Notes: generated by a model from the sequence alone, not told the origin. 64,000 nt of DNA from Ceratothoa steindachneri (GCA_963969495.1 OZ018321.1:131844293-131908292); one strand, 5' to 3'; shown: positions 34,898 to 48,600, counted from the first letter of the stretch. Numbers and translations are program-made.

Positions 34898-35463
34898 ATA
34901 TATTTAATGAATTGGAATTCAAATTAATGTGTGTGTGTGTACGTGTTTGCAGGGTGGAAAAATCATGGGTGTGTGTGTAATGAAGATTGTCTTCTATGGT
35001 TATATGATATGGACATTGGAATTTATGAGAGTTGTTTAATAAATTTTTATCGTTGAAATTTCCATTTTACCATTTGCAGAAAGTCTAAGCACCACATGTC
35101 AAATAGAGATTTTCGAAATTTACCATATTATTCCTGGACACCATTTTTTAGAAAGCTAGATTCGGAAGTGAATATAGACTATATATTTAATGAATTGGAA
35201 TTCAAATTAATGTGTGTGTGTGTACGTGTTTGCAGGGTGGAAAAATCATGGGTGTGTGTGTAATGAAGATTGTCTTCTATGGTTATATGATATGGACATT
35301 GGAATTTATGAGAGTTGTTTAATAAATTTTTATCGTTGAAATTTCCATTTTACCATTTGCAGAAAGTCTAAGCACCACATGTCAAATAGAGATTTTCGAA
35401 ATTTACCATATTATTCCTGGACACCATTTTTTAGAAAGCTAGATTCGGAAGTGCATATAGACT
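34898..35463. repeat. Near-identical 283-bp tandem duplication
   Basis: 34898-35180 is followed directly by 35181-35463. The only difference I see is A at 35171 against C at 35454. Each unit contains a short (TG)n. The near identity marks a recent event in an otherwise decayed region. Confidence 0.92.
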
Positions 35464-36119
35464 ATCCTCATTCCTACAAAACATTATGTATTATGCTAAA
35501 AAGAGGACAACACAGACTTACGATTCTTTTTCTTGGTTTCAAGACCTCCAGTGGTTCTCAAAGATTTCAGTTTTACCACTAACATTATGCCTAAGTTCAT
35601 CATATATATCATGTTTACAATGTGCTGATGCTACTTTTACTATATGCATAGTTTTCTCATTTTGTGTTGTTTTACATAGTGCCAATGATTCTTAAAGCGT
35701 TCAGTTTCACCTCTTACAATACATTTATGTTATTCATATATTCTCTGTGTATTATACTTGTTTTCATTATTATAAAGTGTTTTTTTTTTTTGTAGCTTTA
35801 CTGATTCTCAATGGGTTAAGTTTCACCTCTTGAAATATGCTATGATATGTTTATATTATGCCTATGTTCATCATATATGTCATCTTTACACTTTGCCTAG
35901 GTTCATCATCTATCTGTCGTGTTTATTTTTAAAAGAAGTGGAGAGTGGCAAATCTTTTTTTCTAAAGCTTCCTTCTAGTATCTGCTTCAAAGGCATAATC
36001 GTTGTAATTAGATTTCAGGCTATTATTAGAATATTTTATTCAAAAAGCATACCCTAAGGAAAAAACTAAGAAAAGGATAAAACAAAACAAAGCAAAGCAA
36101 ACGAAAGCAAACCAAAGAC
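35464..36119. other. No gene; loose ~120-bp repeats
   Basis: Phrases like TTCAGTTTCACCTCTT and TTCATCATATATATCATG recur near 35565, 35700 and 35817, suggesting a decayed tandem array. An AAACAAAGC-rich tract lies at 36075-36120. Confidence 0.45.
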
Positions 36120-37490
36120 ACAAAGTCATGCTATGCCGTTGCAGGGAGGCCCGTCTCCTTTAAGCACCAGTATCCCACCACCGCCAATCAACTATATACA
36201 GTGGAGGAAGCCTGCCTCTTCTATAAAATTCAATGATGTCAGAAGCATAATTGAAAAAGCCGTCCCGAAGCCAAGGGTTAAGGGCAGAGACCACTCTTCT
36301 TCCGATACTATGAGAAGCAACGGGCGCGATGATCTCCCAGACTGGGACACTCCATAGGAATGTGCCAGACTCTGTAGGGTACCGCACAGTCGTCTTATTG
36401 AGGTTCAGGGGAGCGCTAAATCAAATGTTTGTGCCTTTCTCTAGTGGGCCCCATTCGAATACCATAGAATACAACCTAAAGCGTTCTTGGTATGAGAGGG
36501 TAGATCCACGGAAACAGTGATGGCGCGATAGGGTGCGACAGTTGGTTCCCGTCGGCCGTCTCCCATCTTATATGCGAGGCAGAATGAAGGTCTGATCTAA
36601 TTCATGTCATGTTATCAGTGTAAGGATGAGTGAAACGCTAGTCCGATTTACCAGTCCTTGCGGACTCTTTGGTGCTCTTATCAGTGCACTCATTTTTCGC
36701 AATCCCTACATGTCCACGAAGCCAAGAGAAGACAATCTCGACACCAGTCAGACTCACGGCAGCCTTGATGTTACACATACTGCGAAACAGGAGGTGCCGA
36801 GTTTCCAAAAGCTCCAGAGCACTCAGCGCGCATGTGAGTTGTTATACATCAAAATTTCGTCTCTGGTGAAAAAAAAGGCGTAGTCTTCCCTACCGAGTGG
36901 TGTATTGGAACTTGGTCGTGAAGACAGACGCAGGTCCCAGTAGTCTTGGCAAATTTTAAATGAGTAGACAGTGCAGGAACCGTCCATGTACACTGTCACT
37001 GCTCCAGGGACAAATGGCATGTGAGCGCCATAATTTGAAAGCAGCTTTTCATGCGCTGTGGAAACATTCTTAGCAGAGGAAGTGCGATAAGTCGTCAAAC
37101 TTGGTATCATCAATGGTCCCATTTTGAGCAGAACCAGACGTACAACTGGCCTGAGAGATTCATCCCGCTCTCATCGGTGTTGCCGCGTCCTAATGCAGAA
37201 ATCCTTGTGGTATGCTTGGCTACTCTCGTTGGCAGATTCACGTCAAGATCGGCCCTGGATACAAATAGAGCCAGTGGAATGCATTGGATGCGCCGGGTCC
37301 GCGCGTACAAGCGCATAATGAATTATGTATATGGCAAAAAACGAGCATATCCTAAGCATCAACAAACAGACACTTTATTGAAGATGTGCGGAAAACACCG
37401 TTCGACAACCTGACACCGTTGTGTTAGATCGAGTCCACCGTCTGCAATTTACGCTCGGCAGCGCATGCATAAAACCGTCATCAGTATTTA
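36120..37490 (-). pseudogene. LINE-D family, RT end and RNase H, degenerate
   Basis: Minus-strand blocks in order: RLNTDDGFMHALPSVNCRRW (about 37485-37430), which parallels RLNTDAIFMHPQPSVYCERW of LINE-D at 46965; an RNase H start near 36990 (VYMDGSC); the RNase H segment VEIVFSWLRGHVGIAKNECT, then DKSTKESAR (36745-36660); and a C-terminal Cys-rich tail (CAVPYRVWHIPMECPSLGDH) near 36350, parallel to CDFPPTFRYILVKCPSLCDI in LINE-D. RNase H-bearing LINEs belong to the I/R1-like group. Many stops and frameshifts; this is a 5'-truncated copy. Confidence 0.72.
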
Positions 37491-38349
37491 ACCTTTAAAA
37501 GAATAAAGAAATGCCTCAAGGCATATAGGCCTTGGCCGCGGAAGTTTTATTTCTTCTAACGCTTTGTATTACGAAACTCCAATATATCTGCCAAATCGGA
37601 TCATGCCAAAATCTGTGTGATTTGCTAACGAACTTTACATGACAACTTCCTCTCATGTACGCTAACAAGTGTGAATCGCGGTGACTCAGACATAGCCTCA
37701 TCGAAGCAATGTCACATTTTTGACATATAGAAAGAGATCCTTGCTGTACAGGCTGCAGAGCGAATTTTATTTCGAGGTGCAAAGTAATCCTACCTTTTCC
37801 GGGCGCTACTTTGGTAAAGTTGGCCGCCCAAAGTCTCCCATGGCTCCTCTGTTAAAGCTAGGGGGTTCCTCTTTCACCACCTACGTGACCACATGACGAA
37901 AAGTGAAGCAGCAGCATGCCTATATTGAATAGGGAGAGACAAAGGAATCAATTCCTGAAGGTGGTTGTAGGTACTCGGGTATTCTAAGTCTGTCATCCAT
38001 AAGGAGGACAGCAGCAATAGAAGTTTAGCTCCCCGTATATGTCTAAAGTTGACATAAGGGCTTGGAGACGCGGGACCTTTTAAAAGACGAGCCATACTCG
38101 CCCCATATTTCACTCCATCAAATTATTTGAGACAAGCTGAGAAGAAGACGCCAAGCAAGCAAACATCATGCAACCTCCAACAATAAGCCCTCCAAAGTAG
38201 TGGTGCTTTCGTCGGCGAAATGCTCCGGAGGTTCTGCAGGCAGAAAGGCTGAATTATCAGTTTGAGGGTATTTTTCTCGGAGGGAGTTTAGTGGATCCTA
38301 CGATAATAGCTGGGTGCATTTTTATTAAATGAAATTACTGGGGGCTCCG
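37491..38349. other. Unassigned, possibly LINE-derived
   Basis: Minus-strand frames at 37782-37516 and 38113-37874 (88 and 79 codons) are open but I recognise no motif in them. The stretch lies between a minus-strand and a plus-strand LINE piece. Confidence 0.3.
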
Positions 38350-38887
38350 GGCTAGCCGGTAGGAGCTGCATAGGCTAGTTTTCTCCGGTTTCCCTTAGCT
38401 ATTTGTCTCCACGAGATGTAGCTGAATTTATACGAAACGTGATGTCCACGTTCTTCCCTTCGCTCGAAGAAGCTTTCGTTTTCCCATCGGGGAAAGTTCT
38501 CGCAGGACTCCCTTCCCGTTCTCCAAGATAATGGGATAGCAATCTCGGTGCCTGCGTCTTTATCAGAGTACTTTGCCACCGCTTACTCCGCATTCTCATG
38601 CCTGGATGCTGCTTCGCCAGGATTATGCACGTCTTACTGTCTCTGACGGCCGCCGACTGGACTTGACCTTCAGTGGCGGAAAAACATTTGATAAGTAGTT
38701 TACATTGCGTGTGTCGCGTTCCGCTCTGTCTTCATGTGAAGACACTACACCTAGTCCTGACGATTTCCGTTATCCCATACTTCAAAATCTAGTTGAGCGA
38801 GGCATGGATTTTCTGTTACATTTGTTAATTAAGATCTGTGAGTACTGTTCCAGACTCCTGGCGAATGCCCTTGAACGATAAAATATG
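38350..38887 (+). pseudogene. LINE endonuclease-RT linker and RT start (5' half of LINE-D?)
   Basis: Plus-strand frames give MLLRQDYARLTVSDGRRLDL near 38605, then RSALSSCEDTTPSPDD, and FRYPILQNLVERGMDFLLHL (38735-38860). A frame shift leads to VPDSWRMP at 38845-38868. These are the pre-RT and first RT blocks of RNase H-type LINEs. The homology stops abruptly within 20 bases of 38888. The next expected block (the RPISLTS motif) resumes on the same strand at 46114, so both may once have been one element. Confidence 0.65.
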
Positions 38888-41028
38888 TTGGCGGTGTAGC
38901 CACATGTGTGTGCACTGGAAGCGGGGAAAATAGTCCACAACTTGACAATTTTTTTCTAATTTCTACCCTAGATACTGTGCTTGTGGCCTTCGCAGTGGTT
39001 GGTGAATTCACCATGTATCCAGCCAATGGGCTTACTTATATTTAGAGGATGAAAGTGTGCAGAGCCATCAGAACCATTTGGATAGCAAGAGAAAAGTTGA
39101 AAGGGGAGAGACTAGGGTATGTAATAAAGAGAAGTAGAGATAGGTAGGTCCAATTAGGATTAGGGTGGATGATCATATATTACCATGCCCTGGCACTATC
39201 TCTTCCAATAAGGATGTAATATTTCTCTATGCACGATCTGTAGCGAACTAGATATGGTAGCCCCCTTGCGTGGCCTTAATTTTAGATAGATGTTTTTAAG
39301 CTACTGTCTGCTATCAGCGAGGGCAGAGCCGCCGAAATTAAAAAATAAATGAGTGGATAGTCGCAGAAAAAGCGAGTGACAGAGGGAAGAAGGGCGAACG
39401 TACCAACTACTTCATGCTGTGTCGATCAAATTAAGTCATCCTTGTGAGCGGCGCCTTCCCTATATGTATTCAGGTCTAGGAACGTGCCACATTTGCAGGT
39501 ACAAGGTGTAACAGGCTACACAGAGTGCCCTCCTTTGAGGGTAACATGAAGAGCATTCCAAGAATATTATATCTCATATGTGATCAAGTTTGCCGCAACA
39601 GTCGAATGCAAATGCTTACTTTCAGTTGGATTTCGTTATTCCCGGTGATACCAGATTTTAGTCTCGAAGCCTTCGTGAATTTTAAATGACCTAAGCAATT
39701 CACCATATAAAGGATTAATTTAATAATCATTTGCTTTAAAGGATAGAGTGAGAAATTAGCCTCTCTTTTCTTTCTGTTACTAGGAGGTCTTTACTCTTGT
39801 TTAGTTGCGATATTTACTGCGACATTACTGGCATATAAAAAAAATGATGGCTTTGACAAAGAACCTATCCTCCTTATTTCGCGAAATTAAGAGAAATTTA
39901 ACGAGCGATTCCTCCACTTTATTTAGACCAGATTCTTTATTATCTCCGTAATGGAGGATAATATTTAAATCCTGTCAGATTGGCTGAAAGATTAGATAAG
40001 CTGTTGTTTAGAGACATGAAATTTATAAAAGACATTTATTTATAACTGTACTGAGAAAAGAATTTGAGTCGTTATAGATGCAAATCCAGCTTAACTTTAC
40101 TTAAAAGTGAAGGAAGAAACAGCCATCTTCTATTCGCTTATTATATCAAAATATAAATATGTAAAGGGCAATTAGGGAAATGAAGTCAAGTTTACGAAAG
40201 TTCAGGATATAAATAAAATAGGAGATTAATTTTATTAGTTTAACATTACGATGCCCTATTTGCCACGTTCCATAAGGAACAAATATATTAGCCCAGTAAA
40301 TAATTGCAGACTCGGTAGTCTCTTATTTTAAAGATGTGATTCCTAATTATGATTTCCACATATCTGCAATGGAGATAGGACAATGAAGGTCAACAAAGAT
40401 CATTCTGGAGCTGCGAGAATTGAATTAAAGACCCGAAATTGCCACTTTTGAAAATAGACGCAGTCTCGGTCATTTGCTATGAGTCTTTATAATTTTTATA
40501 TCTAGAGGGACTTTTCATTAATAAAATCGTTATGAATTGGAATCCTCATTCGGGAAAGGTATACTTCAAAATACGGCAATAAACATTTTTAAAATAAATT
40601 AAACCAACAAATTTTAATTGTTAAAATACCCATGTTAAAGCAAAAATAAAAAATATATATTAATACGTTATATACATTTACAATGACATCGGGCTCCAAA
40701 GGATAGAATGAAAGAAAATTATAAAAAAATAGAATTAGAACTTAGAGTAATATATGAAGATTAATGGTCGCCAGGACTTTGTAAGTTAGGAAGCTCATCA
40801 AGCGCAATTCTCGTTTTGCTGGAGGTACAATTTATGACCTTAATGGGAAATATGAGCCAAACGTGGGACTTTAAGAATTTGCCTTCAAAGTAGATATCAT
40901 ATAACTAGAGGAAAACCACAGGATTGTTAAGTGCTAATAGAGAAAGGTTAAAAATATTTCAATAACCCCTAAAAGACCAATTCAAATGAGACAAAAGTGA
41001 AAGAGATAAACAAGGTCTACTGAGCAAA
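38888..41028. other. No gene; possible insertion in LINE-D
   Basis: AT-rich, stops in all frames. It starts with TTGGCGGTGTAG, which has an 11-of-12 inverted match at 46104-46115, the other end of the block that separates the two LINE pieces. Confidence 0.35.
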
Positions 41029-41554
41029 AGTCACGTGCTCTGACTTATTCTGATTTATGACCATAAGAGTTTCAAATTTTGTTAGAACCGGCTGAAAGTT
41101 ATTTTTTTATTGCCATTGAATTCGCCAGCTAAAGTTGGGAGGACCTTGGCAATTATACCATTAGAAGGAGAATGTAAAACAACAAAAGGGTTACAAATTT
41201 CGTTAGAATCAGCCGAATAGTTATGAAGTTATTGCCAAATATCTCCCGGGCTATCTTTGGGAGGACCTTGTCAACTATATCATTCGAAAGAGAATTTAAA
41301 AGAACAATAGGCTTTTAAATTTCGTTAGAATCGGCTAAATAGTTATGCTTTTATTACCAAAAAAATGAATTCCAGGACTAAACTTGGGAGGACCTTGGCA
41401 ATTATATTAATCAGAAAGAGCACGCATGCAGAACAAAATAGCGGTTTCAATTTTTTTTTAGAATCGGAGCAATAGTTACAATTTTATTACTAAAACAAAT
41501 AAAAAACAAAACGGGGACCGACAGACATAGTAAGATGTAGAGTCGCCCGCGAGT
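41029..41554 (+). repeat. AGTCGCG-ended dispersed repeat, copy 2
   Basis: Begins AGTCACGTGCTCTGACTTAT and ends GAGTCGCCCGCGAGT. About three to four ~125-bp monomers with GACCTTGGCAATTATA and TTCGTTAGAATC. It ends in the same GACATAGTAAGATGTAGAGT phrase as copies 1 and 4. Confidence 0.78.
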
Positions 41555-44259
41555 AAAAATGTAAGAGATTAATTACACTGCGTAACAAAGAGAATGTTTA
41601 TATGCATTTGTTCATATTTTTATATGTATTCTTTACCACTGAGTTCAAATATTATCTCAGTTTTGGCATTTCATCATTTTTCCAGAGATTATTTTAGTTT
41701 TACATTTGGTCTTATATAAACAATCTTTCCCTAGATCAATAGGTCTAGTTCAATCTTTTCCGATTTGGTAAAGATATAATGACAGTAAAATGTGTATTTT
41801 TCGAAGTGCTTCGAAGGTCTACTTGTCTGGTATGGATGCTTTTAACTTTCCTGAATAGAGCCAATATACATATGATGTCGCAGTAAATATCGCAGTAAAT
41901 GTCGCAGCAACTATCATTCTAAAATATGTAGATGAACAGTTTCCACATATCATATTTAGCCTATATCCAGAATTTGGTATTTTTTTTATGATTTTTATTT
42001 AATATATGTTTTTTCCCAATATAATTTTTACACACATAAAATGTATTGAAAAACTTTTGCACCTCTAATAGCCATACTCAAGAAAGCTAAAATTATATCT
42101 TAGGAAACAATCTGAGACAAAAAACATTAAATTGTACAATATTTAAATCATCCTGTCAAAATGACTGACAGACAAGCATGATGTTCTTTGAAAATATGAA
42201 GTGGGTATATAAAGAACGAGAAAGGTGTATCAAATAAAAAAAGATTTGTAGAGATGTAGTTTTAAGTAAATCACTGCATTGATCTCACTTTTCAAAGCGA
42301 TATACTGTATAAAGTTACATACGTTATCCAATATAAATTGGTTCTTTTCACATCAATTTATTCACTATTAAATTTTTCAAATTTGTCGCATTTTTTCTTG
42401 GAACACTTTTTGAGAATGACTATACTCAACGTATTTAAATCCAACGTGACAATAAATGCCTTTTAATACTATAAACTATTGATACTATTAATCACGGTTT
42501 AATCACAAGGGCTAGTCAGTGGCTGAAGCTGCAAGCAAGAAGGCAAGCATAGAAGGCACTTAACACTAATGTGCAAGACCAGCGGTGTGTGGACACGCCT
42601 GGGCGCCTACCAACCCCTGCCCCCCCCCCCCCCCACTGCCTTGTGAGTTCTGCATTTTTAGGCAAAAGCTAGAAGATGGATACCTCGATCACAAACCATG
42701 ATCGGGAGAGCCTATACGCAAGCACCAACAGACCGCTGTCTCAGCAGCTTCCTGAAGCTGCAAATAGCTATCGTAAAATAGGGAATGGAATGGGAAAAAT
42801 AACAATACAACAGTTTGATACTAGAAGTCAACTATCTGTAGCCTTGGTGTTTTGTTAGTACCTCATTATTAAATAATTTTAACCATTAACAATTTTCGTC
42901 CGTGAATTTGTGGTTTTGGTAAGAATAGATCAAAGATAAAAAAGTTTATTTATGCGTTGGAAGAAGCAAAAAAAAGATATTGAAACCTGGAACAAGGTGG
43001 TGAATGGTAGGTGGAGAATAAGAAAAATAGAATGCTGCCCAGTCAGACATATATAGGTTATTAGAACCAATGCAATGATTTTTTTGATTTTTTTTTTTAA
43101 ACAATCTATTATTCTTCACCCTGGATCATCTTTTACAAAGAATTGAAGATGTTGGTTTCACAAACTGGTAATACGAGGAGTAGATTGGTCCATGAGGGAG
43201 ATACACCAAACAATCGGTTAAGAAGATTCCTGCCATCGATTGCCTTGTGTACGTGTTCAAGAGGGGGCCAAAAAAACGCGAGGGAGTATGCAGGAGTGTG
43301 TAATTGACTTCCTACCCTTATTTCGTCTTGCTCTTGATGGAGGCATTAGAACAGAAGATTACTTTGAGATAAGAAAGAGATAAAATACTACGAGGAGATT
43401 AAATTCTGGAAAAACGGGTCTTATTTTCTTCAAAAGATCGTAAAGAGTAAGAGAAAGAGAGATAGAGAGAGAGAAAATATAAAAAAGGCACATATAAAAA
43501 AGCATATACAATTAATCCCATAATCATCTAAAAATCTTTTTCAGATATTTCAGGTGAAATTTCACAAATAAAGCAAGAATTTCCTAGAATCATATATTAC
43601 TAAAACGTGTGCTGTGATTTTCATTTACATCAGCGCTTTAATAAGCAAAAACCAGACCTTTTTCAATAATCGATTATCGATATCCGCCTTTTTAGGCAAA
43701 ATAATTTAGCAAAGTTGAGCTTCATCAGAAAATACGAAGTGAAAAATAGTCAGGGAACTAAAGCAAAGAATATGAATTCGTGAGGAAGGAAAACATATCG
43801 CTCATAGGCATCATACCATCCAAAAATTTGCTCCAAATCCTTTTTCATGCAAGTGAAGGTCCAAATAGGTAGATACCCGCAAGGAATCACCACTCCACTA
43901 CGAACTATGGCTTTCATCACGAAAGAAATTAGTAAAATTCATTACAAACCACTATGCAAGTTTAGAAATTGTTGATCTAGCTGAGGTACCTAAAATTTCA
44001 ATATCTCGTCTATTTCACTGCCTATGCGATGAGATTCGCTTCATTCCTAACGAGATAGATGCGAACAAGGAAGTGGAGATGCCATAACCTGGAGATAGAT
44101 CGTTTTGGATGAGGTGGCTAGTCATCGCACAGTTGTAGATCGTGTCATAATGACTTCAGCCTCTTATGTTGAAATTTAACTAAGACACCTTCTGCTATAG
44201 AAATAAAAAGTTTAGCTTTTCCACATTAGTTAATGAAAATCAAGATAATGCGGTATCTT
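41555..44259. other. No gene seen
   Basis: AT-rich. A run of 16 cytosines lies at about 42623-42638. A 60-codon frame at 42676-42858 has no known motif. A GAGA-rich tract lies at 43450-43475. Confidence 0.4.
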
Positions 44260-44470
44260 ATTCTGTCTTGTTTCATGCAGGAACATTTGAACAAAATATG
44301 GCTAAAAAATGAATGCCATATCGATTGGCTTGCCAGTTCTCCAATTTGAACTCAGTTTAAAAAAAAATGTGAATTATGGTCATTAGGCAACTTTACTCCT
44401 AAAGAAAAAATATGGGTCCAAAGATGAGCTATGCACGCTATTGTAAGTACTGATAGGGGAATTCCCCATC
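44260..44470 (+). pseudogene. Possible Tc1-like transposase scrap
   Basis: The plus strand reads ECHIDWLASSPI, a stop, TQF, then after a gap NFTPKEKIW. This resembles the DWPSxSPDLNPIE and the following segment of Tc1 transposases. The aspartate and glutamate of the motif are missing and no inverted ends were found. The evidence is weak. Confidence 0.25.
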
Positions 44471-46103
44471 TTCTTATATGATAAAACAGGAAGTGTCGAG
44501 GGAATGTTGGTTCATTTCAACCAGCCAAAGCATAAAAGCATATACATCATCCATCGAGCTGACCATTTGAAAGTTGTTTGTTGTCTTTTATATATTTGTT
44601 ATAATAACACTTTTAATTTCATTTTAATGGATTTTTAATTAGATATTACAGGCACTAAATGTATGCCCCTTGCATAGACATCAAAACAATGATATATTAA
44701 GAAGAAGATGTTTTTCTGACGTATTCAATATACAAACGTGCATAAAAACAGGAGAACTAACAAGGGTTCTTTTATAGTTATTATAATATTTGCAAATCCA
44801 AATTCAAGAGGATTTACTCTCTTATTCATATCGGCTAAAAGGTGATTCGTAAATAATTATAGGACGATTTTGAGGCAGATTGATTTAGTGATTGGTTTTT
44901 AAGATAAACAGAAACCAAGGTCCGGAGAGAAGAGGCGATTATATAAATGAGGATACAGACAGAATCCATTAACTGAAGGAGAAAAACATAGAAGATGATG
45001 AGAATGCTGATAACGGAATTAATTAAGTTAATGTAATGTTGCTTTGAAAGACAAAATGTAAATTCTCTGGTAATAAACTCGTAGTATTCAGTTAAACTAC
45101 TGTGAGAACATCTGCGGTTAGTGAGTTACTAAAGTATTAGGTAATCTAACCAGCTAAGTGACAGCTATTTGTTTCAATTGATTATTTATAACTTAACTTT
45201 TATTCTCGCAGTGCACAGAGGAAATTTAACTACTAGTAGGAAACACACTATATTACCATTGCCAATCAAAGTGCAATGTTTGGCGTGGAGCTATTCGGTG
45301 ATAACATATAGCGTAAAACCACGAGTCTCGAACACCCTCTTACGTGTACAGAGACGATACAAGGCCCAAATTACACGTGTGCACACCTATAAAAGAGTGT
45401 GAGAAAAAGAACCGGAGCAAAGAGAGTCAGAATTAAAGATAAATAAAAAAGGAACAGAGATGATACACACGTACACCACTCCCACCCCTGACAAAACGAA
45501 TCTCAATTAAAGGTGGATTTTTTACTCGATCGAACGCTAAAACCGGCCTGAAAACTAAAGTAATGAAAATCCTTTCGTGAACAAAAACGGAGCCAGTTTG
45601 AAGACGGCGAGAAGCGACTCTGGAGAAGAGGTAAACGAGAGTCAATCGCGGCACAGTTCTCCTCTAGCCGGATGAATCCGAAAAAAGAGCGAAAGAAATT
45701 TAACTTCTAACAAAAGGTAGAAGACGAATTGTCTACAGCCGCGTAGACGAAGAAGTTCGTGTGAGTGGGAAAAGAATACAAATTGGAAGCTGAAACAGAA
45801 CACGAAAAATAATTGTTAAGTGAGAGAAAAGAGAAGAGATAAAAGGTTTCTTCTGAGAAAAACGAAAACTATTCCCGGATCGAGTAACTGGTCAGGCCCT
45901 TTGGGAATCAGTGTAACAAAGAGCTTTCAAAATGTTTTTTATGTATTTTATAAAGCAAAAAAAGTGGCGGAGAACCCTTCGACGAAACGTTTACATTGAG
46001 TGAGATGCATTCTGCGATCAGGAGACCTGAACAGAGCGTCTCCTCACAGACAACGGCCTAATAAGCTTTTTACTCGCTTATAGCAAACCGGGGAGGGTTC
46101 ACT
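44471..46103. other. No gene seen
   Basis: Short frames on both strands around 45169-45654 are unassigned. GC content rises from about 45.3 kb toward the LINE. No element end found except the inverted 12-mer at 46104-46115. Confidence 0.35.
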
Positions 46104-48600
46104 CTACGCCGCCAAATTCCACCTAATCTCTCTAACCTCCTCAGTATGCAAGTTGATGAAGAAATTGCCAAATGTTAGATATCTTTTATTCTGAACAGCT
46201 GAGGCCACCTGTATGCTGCATAGTGCGGCTTCTGCAAGGTTTATTCCACGTCGACTGGTTTGTTCTGACAGGAAAATGCAGTTTGCAAAGCCTGCCCTCT
46301 TAAGCAGTACTATGCTACGGTATTTTTAGATCTGGAGATTGTCTAAGATAGCATATGGAAATACGATATCACGAAGACTCTCTATACGATGATAGCAAGA
46401 GAACACTTTCTAATCTTTATTTTTGCGACATCGTCGATTTCGCGTTGGGCAGGGGTAGCCCTTGCCAACCCAATGTAGGAGAAAGAGAGTGTCTTGCCGC
46501 TTAGTATCCTGTGACACACTCCTTGCTCTGAAGATCAACGGTATCACCTCTGTGCTGACTGAAGATGCTCTCGTTAGACTCTATATGGACGAGCTTGCGA
46601 TCTCTTTTGGTGCCGCTCATATACCACCCCTGGGCATCGACTACAATAGGCCTTAAAATGCATCTCTCGCTATGCTATTGCGCATATGTTTCTCTTTTCT
46701 TGGTCAAGACATGTAGTCCACTTCTACCGGATTCCACGGCTCCACCTCGACACAGACTTGTTCATAAATAGGGTTTGCCTGGAAGTGGTAGATTCACACC
46801 GTTTACTTGGTCTTGTTTTCGACCACCGCCTCCTCTGGGAGGCTCATATTGGCAACTTTAGGTTCTCTTGCACCTCCGCCATAGACAATCTTCGTTCAGC
46901 ACATGGGGTATTGATTGGGATACTGCCTAGCTTTTCTACTAATCCTTTGCTCGTTCGAAGATTGAATACGGATGCTATTTTTATGCACCCGCAGCCGAGC
47001 GTGTATTGCGAAAGGTGGACTAGATCCACCACGCCGGTTTCAACCTGGTGACCGGTGCCTTCCACATGTCCCCCATTTAGACCCTACTTTTAGATTCTCG
47101 TATGATGTCACTCGCTCTGCGTCGTGAATATTTCATCATGTGCCTCTATGCGTGAGCCCGGCGCCTTCTTCAGTCACCAATCGCTTTCACTGTATCCGTA
47201 GGCGATCTTGCCGGTACATATGCCTCCGAGAGACGCTAGTCATACCCTAAGCCCTTTTGATTTAGGGCTAGGAAACTTCTTCAACAATTAGGTGTAGTCT
47301 TTGGGTCGGTGGCGCCTCTAGTTTTTCCATGAACACCACCCGGGACTCTACCACTTTTAACTATTTGTCACAATGCATCTGCTCCTAAAGCTTATACACC
47401 ACCGGGAGTTTTAAACACACTTCGTTTCACGCTGAAACCGTGCCAATGTATATAAATGGCTACAAGTCCCAGGGGTTTGTTTTTTCCGCGTTATCGCCTC
47501 TGTTTTAAGTTAGCGGGATTCTACCAGGCGCTCTTTCTCTTTTTACGGTCGAGTTGGTTCCAATAGACCGCTCGTTACGGAAGATACCGCACCGTGCCGG
47601 GTTCGGAGACCGGGTGTGATTTTTAGCTACTCACAAAGCGCCCTGAGTGCTTTTGGGGCATTGAAATCTTCACACACCTTATTTCGCTTTGTCCGTTACG
47701 CTACACTTGTCGCGAGCTAGGTGAGATTATCTTCTGAATGAGCACTCCGATGAGGTTTCTAAAGAGTTCACGAGGACTAGGCAACTATACCAGCGCTTAG
47801 GTCTTTATCACAACGACTACGCGGCATTAATCAGGGCAGCCATCCTACCTGCTTTGCAATGAAGAAGGGAGGCAGCCGAAGAAACTTAAAGTTGCGTGAC
47901 ATTTTCCCGTGACTGTTCCCATGGACCTACCCTCCCATGTTGCGACGGCTTCAGGTCGCTTTCCGTCGTCTTCGAATTGGGTACAATCGCGGGAAGCATC
48001 GCCATTTGATAAAGAGCTTGCCTGCACTTCATTGCGACGACTGTGATTTTCCCCCTACTTTTCGGTACATTCTTGTTAAATGTCCCAGTCTATGCGATAT
48101 TCGTTCACGTTGCTTGTCTTGGTATCGGGACGAGAGGGATGGCTTCCGTTTGCCCTTTTGTACTCGAGACGGGGTTCAGTACACAGAATTGACCTTTTTG
48201 AGGAGGTTGACCTCCTCTATTGTATTTGATTCTCTTTGTTGTAAATTGCATGTTCTTGCACCGGTGGGAGGCGGGCCTCCACCCGACCCCGAAGGTTGCT
48301 TCATTCTTATTGCCTTTTTGTTTCTTGTATTTGTCTTTGGTTTGTGTCTTTTTTTACTTTTGCATTTGGGACCTTAGCATATTTTTTTAATATTTTTAAT
48401 TTAGCCTATTATTAGGCTGTAATTTGATTACAATGTCTTTTGCCCTAGTGGGCAGTTCCCTGATGGGTTATTTAAAAGAAAATTACTGGGGTTGATTCCA
48501 TAACTTTATAGGCCAGAAGCCGCATCATTACTACGCTTCTTGACCTAATCTGGTAACTACACAAATCCAATGTTGTTTAGCCTCAATCAAATAAAAAAGG
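46104..48600 (+). pseudogene. LINE-D: RT palm to RNase H and Cys-rich tail, degenerate
   Basis: Frame-jumping blocks in order: HLISLTSSVCKLMKKLPNVR (46119), CGFCKVYSTSTG (46210), YYATVFLDLE (46305) and LALKINGITSVLTEDALVRL (46525). The catalytic box is YMDEL at about 46587, where the family has YxDD, so the second Asp is Glu. Then RVCLEVVDSHRLLGLVFDHR (46770), the block shared with the minus copy at 37485, and a C-terminal region at 47937-48230 with RLRIGYNRG and CDDCDFPPTFRYILVKCPSL. RNase H between them is too decayed to mark residues. 3' non-coding sequence runs to about 48600. The element is inactive. Confidence 0.8.

Noticed and set aside
43560..44250. N-terminal part of a Tc1 transposase upstream of the 44.3-kb scrap
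   Set aside because: I could not find the DNA-binding or first catalytic motifs in any frame.
47937..48377. 146-codon plus frame as a host gene
   Set aside because: Its Cys-rich block corresponds to the C-terminal tail of the LINE-D family, repeated on the minus strand near 36350.
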